The position numbers and the translations under genes were made by a program. The notes beneath the pieces are model-generated. The model worked only from the letters and a program-made list of their open reading frames with translations. It did no database searches and was not told the origin of the DNA. Shown piece by piece: positions 7,210 to 15,904 of a DNA stretch of 64,000 bases. The stretch is from Pokkaliibacter sp. MBI-7 (GTDB taxonomy: Bacteria > Pseudomonadota > Gammaproteobacteria > Pseudomonadales > Balneatricaceae), in contig NZ_JARVTG010000002.1 of the NCBI RefSeq assembly GCF_029846635.1, positions 1,901,501 through 1,965,500 on the forward strand, given 5' to 3'. Within the stretch, counting starts at the first letter, position 1, and every line of letters starts with the position of its first letter.

Positions 7210-8795
7210 GCGCTCACCCCTTCTTGCTGAGCGTTAGCCATCAACAGACCCAGTGTCCGCTCATTGGCCTCAGAAGCGTTAACTTCACCAGTAATTTGGC
7301 CATCGCACATCACCAGAATGCGATCGCTGACCGACATGATCTCTTCCAGCTCCACCGATACCAGCAGAATGGCCTTGCCAGCGTCACGCATCGCTATGAT
7401 GCGCTGGTGAATGAACTCGATGGCTCCAATATCCACACCCCGCGTCGGCTGACCGATCAGCAGCACTGCCGGATCGTGCTCCATTTCTCGCGCCAGAACG
7501 ATTTTTTGCTGATTACCACCGGAGAAGTTGGCGGACTTGAGATGAGGATCACGCGGACGAATATCATAAGTCTCCGCCTTTTCCTTGTATGAGCTAAGAA
7601 TCGCCTCCTGATTCATCAGCACTTTGCCATTGAATTCAGGGTAATGATGGTGACCGAGTATTGCCGACTCCTTGGCAGAGAAGGCCGTTACCACGCCCAT
7701 TCGATGACGATCCTCAGGCACATGGGCCAATCCCAGTTCCCGCAGTTGAGCAGGATCCTTGGGTGACTCGGCAGAGATACTGGCGCCACCCAGGGTAATG
7801 GTACCGCTACCGACCGGAAGAATGCCTGACATGGCCTCAAGCAGTTCGCTCTGGCCGTTACCAGACACCCCGGCAATCCCTACCACCTCACCGGCGCGCA
7901 ACTGGAAGCTGACGTCCTTGACCCGACGAACGCCCTGCGCATCATTAACACACAGGTGCGACACTTCCATCAGTACCTGACCGGCCTGAGCATCTGCCTT
8001 GTTTACCTGCAACAGCACCTTGCGTCCGACCATCAATTCGGCCAGCTCTTCCTTACTGGTTTGCCCCGTCAGGCGATGAGCCACCATTTCACCTGCGCGC
8101 ATGACGGCAACCTGCGTGGTGGCATCGATAATCTCACGCAGTTTATGGGTAATCAGGATGACAGTAACGCCCTGTTCACGCAGCGAGAACAGAATGCGGA
8201 ACAGTTCGTCAGTCTCCTGTGGCGTCAATACCCCGGTCGGCTCATCCAGTATCAGAATGCGCGCACCGCGATACAGCGCCTTGAGTATTTCTACCCGCTG
8301 CTGCAAACCCACAGACAACTCGCCAACAATGGCATCAGGATCCACTTCGAGATTGTACTCACGCCCCAGACGCAACAGCTCATTGCGCACGTGCTCGCGG
8401 CCCTGGCGCAGCAATGCTCCGCCCTCAGCTCCCAGCATGACGTTCTCTATAACGCTGAAGTTATCCACCAGCATGAAATGCTGATGCACCATACCGATAC
8501 CCGCACGGATAGCATCCTGCGAGGAGCGAATGGTACAAACTTTGCCATCTACCTTGATTTGCCCTTCATCGGCTTCGTAAAAGCCGTAGATGATGCTCAT
8601 CAGGGTCGACTTGCCTGCACCGTTCTCACCGACGATACCTTGAATGGTGCCGGCTGGTACGCTGAGGGAGATGTTCTTGTTGGCCTGCACGGCACCAAAG
8701 CGTTTGCTGATATTGATCAGCTCCAGTGCAGGCGGCGATGATGCCGCTGAAGCCGGGTCTTTCGACCCGGCCGGCTGTGAGGTATGCACAGTCAT
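7206..8795 (-). CDS. BMP-type nucleoside ABC transporter, double ATPase (NupO-like)
   Basis: 529 residues holding two ABC domains. The first has Walker A GENGAGKS, signature LSVGLQQRVE and Walker B ILILDEPTGVL. The second has the degenerate Walker A GVSGNGQS, signature FSGGNQQK and GQPTRGVD in place of a full Walker B. This asymmetry is usual for sugar/nucleoside importers of the RbsA/NupO class, where only one site hydrolyses ATP efficiently. It lies 12 bp after the binding-protein gene. Confidence 0.93.
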   Translation of the reverse strand: MTVHTSQPAGSKDPASAASSPPALELINISKRFGAVQANKNISLSVPAGTIQGIVGENGAGKSTLMSIIYGFYEADEGQIKVDGKVCTIRSSQDAIRAGIGMVHQHFMLVDNFSVIENVMLGAEGGALLRQGREHVRNELLRLGREYNLEVDPDAIVGELSVGLQQRVEILKALYRGARILILDEPTGVLTPQETDELFRILFSLREQGVTVILITHKLREIIDATTQVAVMRAGEMVAHRLTGQTSKEELAELMVGRKVLLQVNKADAQAGQVLMEVSHLCVNDAQGVRRVKDVSFQLRAGEVVGIAGVSGNGQSELLEAMSGILPVGSGTITLGGASISAESPKDPAQLRELGLAHVPEDRHRMGVVTAFSAKESAILGHHHYPEFNGKVLMNQEAILSSYKEKAETYDIRPRDPHLKSANFSGGNQQKIVLAREMEHDPAVLLIGQPTRGVDIGAIEFIHQRIIAMRDAGKAILLVSVELEEIMSVSDRILVMCDGQITGEVNASEANERTLGLLMANAQQEGVSA

Positions 8796-8807
8796 GAGAT
8801 TAGCTGA

Positions 8808-9797
8808 TTACTCGCAGGCGTTGTTGGACATGTAATCGTGAACTTTGATCTTGCCGGAGATGATGTCCTGCTGGATGGAATCCATCTTGGCTTTCATGTC
8901 GGCAGTGACCAGCTCCTTGTTGTACTCATCGTACGCCCAGGAAACGCCGTTTTCCGCCAGACCCAGTACTTTCACACCGGGTTTCCAGCTACCGTCAGCC
9001 ACTTCCTTAATAGTGTTGTAGGCAGCTACGTCGACACTCTTGACCATGGAGGTCAACATGGTGCCGGGATGCAGATAGTTCTGGTTAGAGTCTACGCCGA
9101 TGGCATACTTGCCTTCATCCTTGGCAGCCTGATAGACACCGATGCCGGTACCGCCTGCGGCAGCAAATACCACATCTGCGCCACGATCAAACTGACTCTT
9201 GGCCAGCTCACCACCTTTACCGGGGTTATTCCAGGCGGCTGGGGTTGAGCCCGTCATGTTCTGGAAGACTTCGATGCCGGGGTTAACAAACTTGGCACCC
9301 TGCTCGTAACCGCATTCGAACTTACGAATCAGGCCGATATCCATGCCACCAACAAAGCCGACTTTGCCAGTTTTGCTAGCCATGGCTGCCAACGCACCCA
9401 CCAGGAAGGAACCTTCGTGCTCCTTGAATACGATGGATTCAACGTTAGGCTTGTCGACCACCATGTCGATAATGGCGAAGTGAGTATCGGGGAACTCGGT
9501 AGCAACCTTCTCAAGGGCATGGGCCTGATTGAAGCCTACCGCGATCACCGGATTACTACCACGCTTGGCCATGCGACGCAGGCCCTGTTCAATCTGGGAG
9601 TCGTTAGCAGGCTCGAACTCCTTGACCTCTGCACCCGTTTCGTCGGCGTAACGTTTGACACCCTTGGAAACCGCCTCGTTGAACGACTTGTCAAACTTAC
9701 CGCCCATGTCATACACGACAGCAGGGCTAACGTCAGCTGCCTGCGCCCCGAAAGAAACGGTCATTGCAACAGCAGCAGCCATCAGAGTTCGTTTCAT
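8808..9797 (-). CDS. BMP-family nucleoside-binding periplasmic protein
   Basis: 329 residues. A Sec signal peptide (MKRTLMAAAVAMTVSFGAQA) precedes the mature domain. VVYDMGGKFDKSFNEA and FAAAGGTGIGVYQAAKDEGKYAIGVDSN fit the BMP/Med/PnrA family that binds purine nucleosides. There is no lipobox cysteine, so the protein is soluble in the periplasm rather than lipid-anchored. GAAGGTGAG precedes the ATG. It is the first gene of the operon and is presumably the most expressed. Confidence 0.93.
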   Translation of the reverse strand: MKRTLMAAAVAMTVSFGAQAADVSPAVVYDMGGKFDKSFNEAVSKGVKRYADETGAEVKEFEPANDSQIEQGLRRMAKRGSNPVIAVGFNQAHALEKVATEFPDTHFAIIDMVVDKPNVESIVFKEHEGSFLVGALAAMASKTGKVGFVGGMDIGLIRKFECGYEQGAKFVNPGIEVFQNMTGSTPAAWNNPGKGGELAKSQFDRGADVVFAAAGGTGIGVYQAAKDEGKYAIGVDSNQNYLHPGTMLTSMVKSVDVAAYNTIKEVADGSWKPGVKVLGLAENGVSWAYDEYNKELVTADMKAKMDSIQQDIISGKIKVHDYMSNNACE

Positions 9798-10378
9798 AGC
9801 TCACCTTCAAGCTTGAATAGTTATTAATAAAAGTAGCATCGAAATGTCGAAACAGCAGCTGAATGGCTTTCAGCTGCCGAAAGGGCGTCAATAGTAATGT
9901 CCGCCCGTTTTTAAGTAAAAAAAAACCGTCAGACTGGTTAAAAAACAATAGGCCAGCTTATCGTCATTCAGCCATTCAAAGTGCTCGCACTGAAAATACC
10001 TGTTTCCGACTGGCAGCAAGCGCCTGGCAAGAACCGCTCTCTGACAAATCAGCCGGGACAGATGCAACAACTTGGCCAAGTGGTCAAGAAATATAAAAAT
10101 TCTTCCCAAACAATGCTTATCACCTACTCTCTTGCAATCGTTCTTGTGGTAGACCAAAAACAGTTAAGAGCTGGATAAAGACTAATTTGACCGTTTGGAT
10201 ACATTTTTGCTCACCCCCAGGAAAGACCGCACCAAAAGCAGGCAAACGTTTCGCTACACTTTTTCGGCGGCTGACCGCTAATAGATCTCAGACTAGGTGC
10301 TAACTGTTACGAAAAGTGATACATATAGCGACCTGACATTCATCTCGGTAACACCGTAATGCTCAAGGAGATACGACG
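9798..10378. other. Divergent control region, nucleoside operon / HD-GYP gene
   Basis: About 580 bp without a gene. A perfect 9-bp inverted repeat, GCAGCTGAA (9855-9863) with TTCAGCTGC (9869-9877), sits about 60 bp before the binding-protein start, inside its likely leader; it could be an operator or a hairpin. No purine riboswitch core was found on the minus strand. A-tracts (9919-9925) mark the middle. CTCAAGGAGAT lies before the HD-GYP start codon. Confidence 0.4.
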
Positions 10379-11380
10379 TTGAGCAATGTTGCAGAGCCCA
10401 CCACTGATGGCATCCCACCTGGTAAGGGCAAGCCGCGCGACTTTGAAGTCGAGCTGATCAGTGCCCGTGCCATTCACCAGAAAGCCGTCAATCTGCTACG
10501 CGGCGTTAGCCTCAATGTGCAAAATCAGGCGCCAGTTGATTACAGCGCAGTAGCCAACTGCTCCCAACTCATACAACGCTCCCTGGATCGCAATGCCGAT
10601 GCGCTGATCTGTGTCGGTCGCCTGCGCAGCCCCGAAAACTACATTTATGAGCACTCTGTTAACGTCGCCATTCTGCTGGGCAATTTCGGTCTGTTTCTGG
10701 GAATGAAATCCTCCATGATCAGCGAACTGATCACCGGGGGGTTGCTCCATGATATTGGCATGATGCTGATCCCCCAGCGTATTCGCGATAAAACGGACAA
10801 ACTGACCCCTGATGAATTTAAAGTTATTCGCCAGAGCCCGCTCTATTGCGAATCGCTACTGCGCGATTTACCCGATGTTTCTCCCTTGACCATGACGGTC
10901 GCTACCCAGAATTACGAGAATTTCGACGGCAGCGGTTATCCCTATGGACTGAAAGGCAAAAAAATCAGCCTGTACGGTCGTATGGCGGCAGTGGTCAACA
11001 CCTATGATGCAATGACTGTCGATCGCTTTCACAAGGGAGCCCGCCCTCCGGCTGCGGTATTAAAGACCATTCTGCAGCTCAAGAACACGCGTTTCGATCC
11101 TGAAGTGGTAACCCGTTTCATCACCTGCATGGGCGTGTTCCCGGTCGGTTCTCTGGTTGAACTGCAAAGTGGAAAAATTGGCTTTGTGATGAAGCTTGCA
11201 GCCAAAACCCGCCAGCCTGCGGTGGTGCGCACCGTGTTTCATATCGGACGCAATGAGCATTTACCCCCGGAAGATATCTGGCTGGAGTCACGCCTCGGGG
11301 CACCACCCCAGGATGTCCTGCGCGGCCCATTTATACCGGGTGAAAAATTCCCCGCACTCGACTTCGAAATCTATATCTGA
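10379..11380 (+). CDS. HD-GYP-domain protein with a degenerate metal site
   Basis: 333 residues. The core follows the HD-GYP c-di-GMP phosphodiesterase fold: EHSVNVA (His92), LLHDIGM (His124, Asp125) and the signature DGSGYP with GYP at 186-188. Most other metal ligands are replaced. The HPxxG histidine is Ser153, the HHE pair is Asn178-Tyr179, and the aspartate of DxxDA is Asn207. Catalysis is therefore doubtful; it may bind c-di-GMP or act as a scaffold. The start is TTG at 10379, with AAGGAG eight bases before it; no ATG fits. A C-terminal beta-rich tail (PVGSLVELQSGKIGFV) is common in this subfamily. Confidence 0.85.
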   Translation: MSNVAEPTTDGIPPGKGKPRDFEVELISARAIHQKAVNLLRGVSLNVQNQAPVDYSAVANCSQLIQRSLDRNADALICVGRLRSPENYIYEHSVNVAILLGNFGLFLGMKSSMISELITGGLLHDIGMMLIPQRIRDKTDKLTPDEFKVIRQSPLYCESLLRDLPDVSPLTMTVATQNYENFDGSGYPYGLKGKKISLYGRMAAVVNTYDAMTVDRFHKGARPPAAVLKTILQLKNTRFDPEVVTRFITCMGVFPVGSLVELQSGKIGFVMKLAAKTRQPAVVRTVFHIGRNEHLPPEDIWLESRLGAPPQDVLRGPFIPGEKFPALDFEIYI

Positions 11381-11389
11381 CCCTCGACT

Positions 11390-11418
11390 AAGCCTGATCG
11401 CGCAATGGGATCAGGCTT
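11390..11418 (+). terminator. Terminator-like hairpin after the HD-GYP gene
   Basis: Perfect 10-bp stem AAGCCTGATC / GATCAGGCTT with a nine-base loop, ten bases past the stop; no T run follows. Confidence 0.5.
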
Positions 11419-11656
11419 CACACTGGCGCCGGCATTCAGTGAACAATGACAGAGAGATCAGCCTCAGAACCCTCCACCGGGTATTCTCAGCCTCCACTCC
11501 CCCTTTTACCCCCTTGATAGTTACTGAATCGTACCCACAATAAGGCTCTCGGCAGACTAACCTGCCCACGATCTGCCCTTCCAGCTCAGCGAAGTTCACG
11601 TGCGCCGCTGGCAAGGGTTGGATGCCCCTATTCAAAAGCAGTATGTAGAGGTTTGT

Positions 11657-12286
11657 ATGCGTCAGAAGAAACTGGAAATGCCCACCGCCGAGGAAGCCCT
11701 TCCCGGCCGCGCGCAGTCGATGGCTGTCGCCGACAAGCACACCGTTCTGGGCAACCCGCTGAAAGCCCCCTTCCCTGAAGGCATGGAGTGCGCGCTATTT
11801 GGCCTGGGATGCTTCTGGGGGGCTGAACGTAAATTCTGGCAGCAACCCGGGGTATACAGCACCGCGGTTGGTTACGCGGGAGGCCTGACACCTAACCCCA
11901 CCTATGACGAAGTCTGCACCGGCATGACGGGCCACAACGAAGTCGTACTGGTGGTGTTCGATCCACAGCAGACTTCCTATCAGAACCTGCTGAAAGTGTT
12001 CTGGGAAGTACACAACCCTACGCAAGGTATGCGTCAGGGCGGTGATATCGGTACTCAATACCGCTCCGGTATCTACACCTTGTCGGACGAGCAGCTGCAA
12101 CAGGCACTGGATAGCCGTGAAGCCTTTGCCAGCAAACTGCAGGATGCAGGCTTTGGTGCCATCACCACCGAAATCATGCAGGCACCTGAGTTTTTCTATG
12201 CAGAAGACTATCACCAGCAGTATCTGGACAAGAATCCGCAGGGTTACTGTGGACTGGGTGGCACCGGGGTGACCTGCCCTATCTGA
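11657..12286 (+). CDS. msrA: Peptide-methionine (S)-S-oxide reductase
   Basis: 209 residues. The catalytic motif GCFWGAER is present, followed by VGYAGG, a conserved HNEVVLVVFDP and the EDYHQQYL segment, all diagnostic of MsrA. It reduces methionine-S-sulfoxide in oxidised proteins; resolving cysteines are at the C-terminus (NPQGYCGLGGTGVTCPI). The open frame begins at 11600, but the ATG at 11657, five bases after GAGG, is the better start. Monocistronic. Confidence 0.95.
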   Translation: MRQKKLEMPTAEEALPGRAQSMAVADKHTVLGNPLKAPFPEGMECALFGLGCFWGAERKFWQQPGVYSTAVGYAGGLTPNPTYDEVCTGMTGHNEVVLVVFDPQQTSYQNLLKVFWEVHNPTQGMRQGGDIGTQYRSGIYTLSDEQLQQALDSREAFASKLQDAGFGAITTEIMQAPEFFYAEDYHQQYLDKNPQGYCGLGGTGVTCPI

Positions 12287-12529
12287 TCTCCCAGCACCTC
12301 GGAACCCCCTCACCTCCCTGCATACCGTTCAATCACAGAACAGCCATCATCTTCCTGCTGAACAGAGCCGGAAGATGACTGGCAACTGCTCGCGTCATGA
12401 GTACAATAGGGTCCGCACAACTGGGCAAATATCCAGTTAAATGCCGATGAGACTCATTCCTTATCGCTGATTGCCATTCACTGCACCGGTGCCTGATGGA
12501 TACCGGCATGACCACCAAGCGGGTGACTG

Positions 12530-13435
12530 ATGCTATTTCGCAATTTGATCATTTATACCTTCAGCCAGCCTTTTGAGCTCGACGATGAGCAGTTGCATCA
12601 GGCCCTGGAAGCCCATCGGTTTCAGCCTTGCTCCAGCCAGGAACAGGAACAACTGGGCTGGGTCAGCCCGATGCAGAATGATCCTCAGGTGTTCAATCTG
12701 CAAAGCCAGGGCTTCTACCTGCTGAAAGCCAAACGTCAGGAAAAGTTGCTGCCAAGCCAGGTCGTCAACGAAAACCTGCAGGAGAAGCTGGAAAAGATCG
12801 AAGACGAACAAGGCCGCCGCCCCACGCGGAAAGAGCGGCAGGACCTGAAAGATCAGGTCATTCTTGAATTGCTACCTCGTGCCTTCAGCCGCCATCAGCA
12901 TTTCTTTGTGTGCATTGCCCCTTCACAGGGATGGCTGGCCGTCGACACCGCCAGTTACGCCAAAGCAGAGCCTCTGCTTAATCTGTTGCGCGAAGGACTG
13001 GGCTCGCTGCCAGTGATTCCACCACGCGTCAAACAGGCACCACAGGCAGTCATGACCACCTGGCTGAACGACTTCAGCTCGTTGCCCGGCGATGTCACTG
13101 TCGGTGATGAGTGTGAACTGCGCGACCCGCAGGAAGACGGAGGCATCATCCGTGTGCGTCGTCAGGCGCTGGACAGCGAAGAGATACAGACACACCTTGA
13201 TGCCGGCAAACAAGCCACGCGCCTCAGCCTGCACTGGCAGGACAGTTTGAGCTTCACCCTCTGTGATGACTTAAGCCTGAAGCGTCTGCAGGCCAGCGAG
13301 CGGTTGCAGGATGAGCTGGACAATAACCAGACCGATACCCTGGATCAGGAGCTGGATGCACTGTTCACCCTCAGCGCACTGGAACTGAACCGTCTGATTC
13401 CCGTGATGATCGAGTGGTTCGGCGGCAAAGAGTAA
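12530..13435 (+). CDS. rdgC: Recombination-associated protein RdgC
   Basis: 301 residues of the usual RdgC length. It begins MLFRNLIIYTF, as in the family, and contains LGWVSPM and the conserved LLPSQVVNE and RKERQDLKDQV segments. RdgC forms a ring dimer on duplex DNA and restrains RecA. Its stop is followed by a DnaA-box-rich spacer. Confidence 0.95.
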   Translation: MLFRNLIIYTFSQPFELDDEQLHQALEAHRFQPCSSQEQEQLGWVSPMQNDPQVFNLQSQGFYLLKAKRQEKLLPSQVVNENLQEKLEKIEDEQGRRPTRKERQDLKDQVILELLPRAFSRHQHFFVCIAPSQGWLAVDTASYAKAEPLLNLLREGLGSLPVIPPRVKQAPQAVMTTWLNDFSSLPGDVTVGDECELRDPQEDGGIIRVRRQALDSEEIQTHLDAGKQATRLSLHWQDSLSFTLCDDLSLKRLQASERLQDELDNNQTDTLDQELDALFTLSALELNRLIPVMIEWFGGKE

Positions 13436-13445
13436 TCGCACCCAG

Positions 13446-13517
13446 CTATCCACAGCCGCACACTGCTACGGCAACTGTACGACTGGCTGCCAAGTTACCC
13501 ACAGAAAATGTGGATAA
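13446..13517. promoter_or_regulatory. Cluster of DnaA-box-like sites
   Basis: Three 9-mers in 72 bp: CTATCCACA (13446-13454, one mismatch to TTATCCACA), TTACCCACA (13495-13503, one mismatch) and a perfect TTATCCACA on the minus strand (13509-13517). The last two form a head-to-head pair five bases apart. They could titrate DnaA or control the downstream CDF gene. Confidence 0.5.
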
Positions 13518-13634
13518 CTGTGTTAGCAGGTCAGTTCAAGCAAGCAGTGGCGCGGCTCGTCTTAAACTGTCGCCAAAATACTCAGTCAGTTAGCGCTGTC
13601 ACGGACCACCCATTCACAGAGAGATTGCCAATCC

Positions 13635-14792
13635 ATGAACCCCACTCCGCAGGAAAAACATCAGACCCTGCAACGCGTGACCATTGTTGGCTCCGTTATC
13701 AATCTGGCACTGGGTATTGCCAAAATTTTGCTCGGCTGGATGTTCCGTTCCCATGCACTGCTGGCGGATGGTATCCATTCCCTGTCTGATCTGCTGTCGG
13801 ACATTCTGGTGCTGGTACTGGGCAAGATTGCGCATCAGGGTCCGGATACCAATCACCCCTATGGTCACGAGCGCTTCGAGACCCTGGGTACCGTCTTACT
13901 CGGCATGATTCTCGGTGCGGTTGCCGGGGCACTGGGCTACGACAGTATCGTCCGCCTGTTCGGTCACAGCACACCGGCTCAGACCAGCTGGCTTACTCTC
14001 GCCATTACCCTGATTTCAATTCTGTCCAAGGAATGGCTGTATCACTACACCCTGAAAGCGGGAAAGCAGATCCGCTCAGATCTGCTGATCGCCAATGCCT
14101 GGCATCATCGCACCGACTCGCTGTCCTCCATCGTAGTTCTGGTAGCACTGGTTGGGAACTATGCAGGCCTCAGCTGGCTGGATCCTGTTGCCGCGCTGGT
14201 GGTGGCGTTCATGGTCGCCAGGATTGGCTGGGAGCTGACCTGGAGCAGTTTGCAGGAGCTGACCGACCGCGCCCTGCCTGAAGAGGAAACCGAGGCGATC
14301 ATGCAGGCCATGAGTCAGGAACCGGGCATTAAGGATGTCCATGATTTGCGCAGCCGCAAAATGGGCAGCCATTATCTGGTGGATGTGCATCTGGTCGTCA
14401 GTGATGAGTTGTCTGCCGCCGAGGCCCATCACGTTGGATTACGCGCCACTCAGCGAGCGCGCAAAGCCTGTGCCGACATTCGCGACATTGTCTTTCACAT
14501 TGATGTCAGTGCCGATGAACAGGGTCAGCTGCACCTCCCCAGCAGGCATGATGTGATGCAATGGCTGCGGCCCAGACTGCAGGAGCGCCAGCTACATCTA
14601 CATCACCTCAAACTGTACTACCTGAACCGGCAAGTGCGTGTTGAGCTGTACTTCGACCATCACCAGCAAAGCACTACGCTTGAGCTGCAACAGGAACTGA
14701 TTGCCGACCGCCCCGTCTGGCTGGAGGATATTCGCCTGTGGTTTACCCCTGCCGCCTCAGCATCCGACAAAAACCAGCAGGAAACTGACTGA
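13635..14792 (+). CDS. Cation diffusion facilitator (FieF/YiiP-type) metal exporter
   Basis: 385 residues. Membrane segments in the first 210 residues carry the two metal-site motifs of the CDF family: HSLSDLLSD (transmembrane helix 2) and HHRTDSLSS (helix 5). A cytoplasmic ferredoxin-like domain follows (GSHYLVDVHLVVSDELSAAEAHH). The chain is longer than FieF (about 300), with about 90 extra C-terminal residues containing HxH repeats that may add a metal site. Zn2+ or Fe2+ export is the likely role. It is one base from yigZ, so they are cotranscribed. Confidence 0.9.
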   Translation: MNPTPQEKHQTLQRVTIVGSVINLALGIAKILLGWMFRSHALLADGIHSLSDLLSDILVLVLGKIAHQGPDTNHPYGHERFETLGTVLLGMILGAVAGALGYDSIVRLFGHSTPAQTSWLTLAITLISILSKEWLYHYTLKAGKQIRSDLLIANAWHHRTDSLSSIVVLVALVGNYAGLSWLDPVAALVVAFMVARIGWELTWSSLQELTDRALPEEETEAIMQAMSQEPGIKDVHDLRSRKMGSHYLVDVHLVVSDELSAAEAHHVGLRATQRARKACADIRDIVFHIDVSADEQGQLHLPSRHDVMQWLRPRLQERQLHLHHLKLYYLNRQVRVELYFDHHQQSTTLELQQELIADRPVWLEDIRLWFTPAASASDKNQQETD

Positions 14793-14793
14793 G

Positions 14794-15402
14794 ATGTCGG
14801 CAGCCTATTCGATACCGGCCGCACCGGTGACGGTCAGCAGCGACATCAAGCGCAGTGAATTTATCACCTGTATTGCCCATACACCCGGGCGCGAAGCGGT
14901 CATGGCTTTCATCCAGTCATGCCGTGAGGCCCACCCGAAAGCCAATCATCACTGCTACGCATTTATTGCTGGTGCTCCTTACGATGACACCAGCCACGGC
15001 AGCAGTGATGATGGCGAACCTGCCGGCAGCGCCGGTCGGCCGATGCTCAACGTACTCAGCCATTCAGGTATCGGAGAGATCACCGTCGTGGTTATTCGCT
15101 ATTTCGGGGGGATCAAACTGGGCGTCGGTGGACTGGTCAGAGCCTACAGCCAGAGCACTCAGGACGGATTGAAAGAGCTGCTCCTCCAACAGTTCACCCC
15201 ACGCTTCCCTCTCTGGCTGCGTTGTGACTACTCAACCCATGCCCAGTTACTGCGCCGCCTGCCTGAGTGGGATGCGAAAGTGGAACAGGAGCATTTTGCC
15301 GTGGACATCACCCTTTGCATGGCCGTCCCCTCAGCACTGCGTGATCAGGCATGTCAAAGCCTGCTGCAACTGGGTTGTCAGCTGTGTGATCCGCCCGCAT
15401 AA
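14794..15402 (+). CDS. yigZ: IMPACT/YigZ-family protein
   Basis: 202 residues. The signature region DGEPAGSAGRPML followed by VVVIRYFGGIKLGVGGLVRAY is diagnostic of the YigZ/IMPACT fold. The ATG at 14794 follows the CDF stop by one base. Family members resemble the eukaryotic translation regulator IMPACT and bind nucleic acid or ribosomes; the bacterial role is not settled. A C-terminal DUF1949-like domain is expected in the last 70 residues. Confidence 0.92.
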   Translation: MSAAYSIPAAPVTVSSDIKRSEFITCIAHTPGREAVMAFIQSCREAHPKANHHCYAFIAGAPYDDTSHGSSDDGEPAGSAGRPMLNVLSHSGIGEITVVVIRYFGGIKLGVGGLVRAYSQSTQDGLKELLLQQFTPRFPLWLRCDYSTHAQLLRRLPEWDAKVEQEHFAVDITLCMAVPSALRDQACQSLLQLGCQLCDPPA

Positions 15403-15598
15403 CAAGAGCGACAGACGTCACTGCCTTTGCTCAGAAGCGTATTTCAGATCCCGGTGACAAGGCAGACTTTGCTGGGCACGACGACTGGACTATGAAAAAA
15501 ATGCATATCAATGCACGACAGCAGTAACGACATCGAGATGAGAGCTGATAAACTGCAAGGCGTTTAAAAAGTCACAACTCTTTTGAGGAGGAGTCCCT

Positions 15599-15835
15599 AT
15601 GTCTGCCCTCACAACCAAAGATGTAGCCCAGCGCCTGCATCGCTACGACCTGGATGAACTGATTGATCGGGGTGCACAAATTTTTGGGGACAAAGAGCGA
15701 TTCTTTCAGTGGATGCTGAATAGCCAGGACACCTTCAATGGTATTCGTCCGATCGACATTCTCGACAGTGAAGACGGCAAGGAAGAGCTGATCGATACAC
15801 TGACCGTGCTTGAGAACGCGCACCAGTATGGCTGA
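15599..15835 (+). CDS. DUF2384 (MbcA/ParS/Xre-type) antitoxin-like small protein, no partner
   Basis: 78 residues. The pattern IFGDKERFFQWM, then GIRPIDILDSEDGKEELIDTL ending in a YG dipeptide, matches the toxin-binding C-terminal domain of Xre/MbcA antitoxins. The usual N-terminal helix-turn-helix is missing and there is no RES-domain toxin on either side. GGAGGAG precedes the ATG. It is a lone antitoxin domain, an orphan regulator or a remnant. Confidence 0.65.
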   Translation: MSALTTKDVAQRLHRYDLDELIDRGAQIFGDKERFFQWMLNSQDTFNGIRPIDILDSEDGKEELIDTLTVLENAHQYG

Positions 15836-15858
15836 GCAGTTCCACCTCTGAGTACCAT

Positions 15859-15890
15859 AAGGCCGGCATTTCCGGCCTTTTCTGTTTTCG
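15859..15890 (+). terminator. Rho-independent terminator of the small antitoxin-like gene
   Basis: Stem AAGGCCGG (15859-15866) with CCGGCCTT (15872-15879), then TTCTGTTTT. Confidence 0.85.
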
Positions 15891-15904
15891 TGGTGGATGC
15901 CTCA

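Noticed and set aside
7956..8741. 261-codon plus-strand frame opposite the ATPase
   Set aside because: Antisense shadow with no family similarity.
9798..9900. Purine riboswitch before the nucleoside transporter
   Set aside because: The minus-strand leader lacks the conserved three-way junction core.
15403..15904. A toxin gene paired with the DUF2384 protein
   Set aside because: Neither strand holds a further credible frame between yigZ and the DeoR gene.
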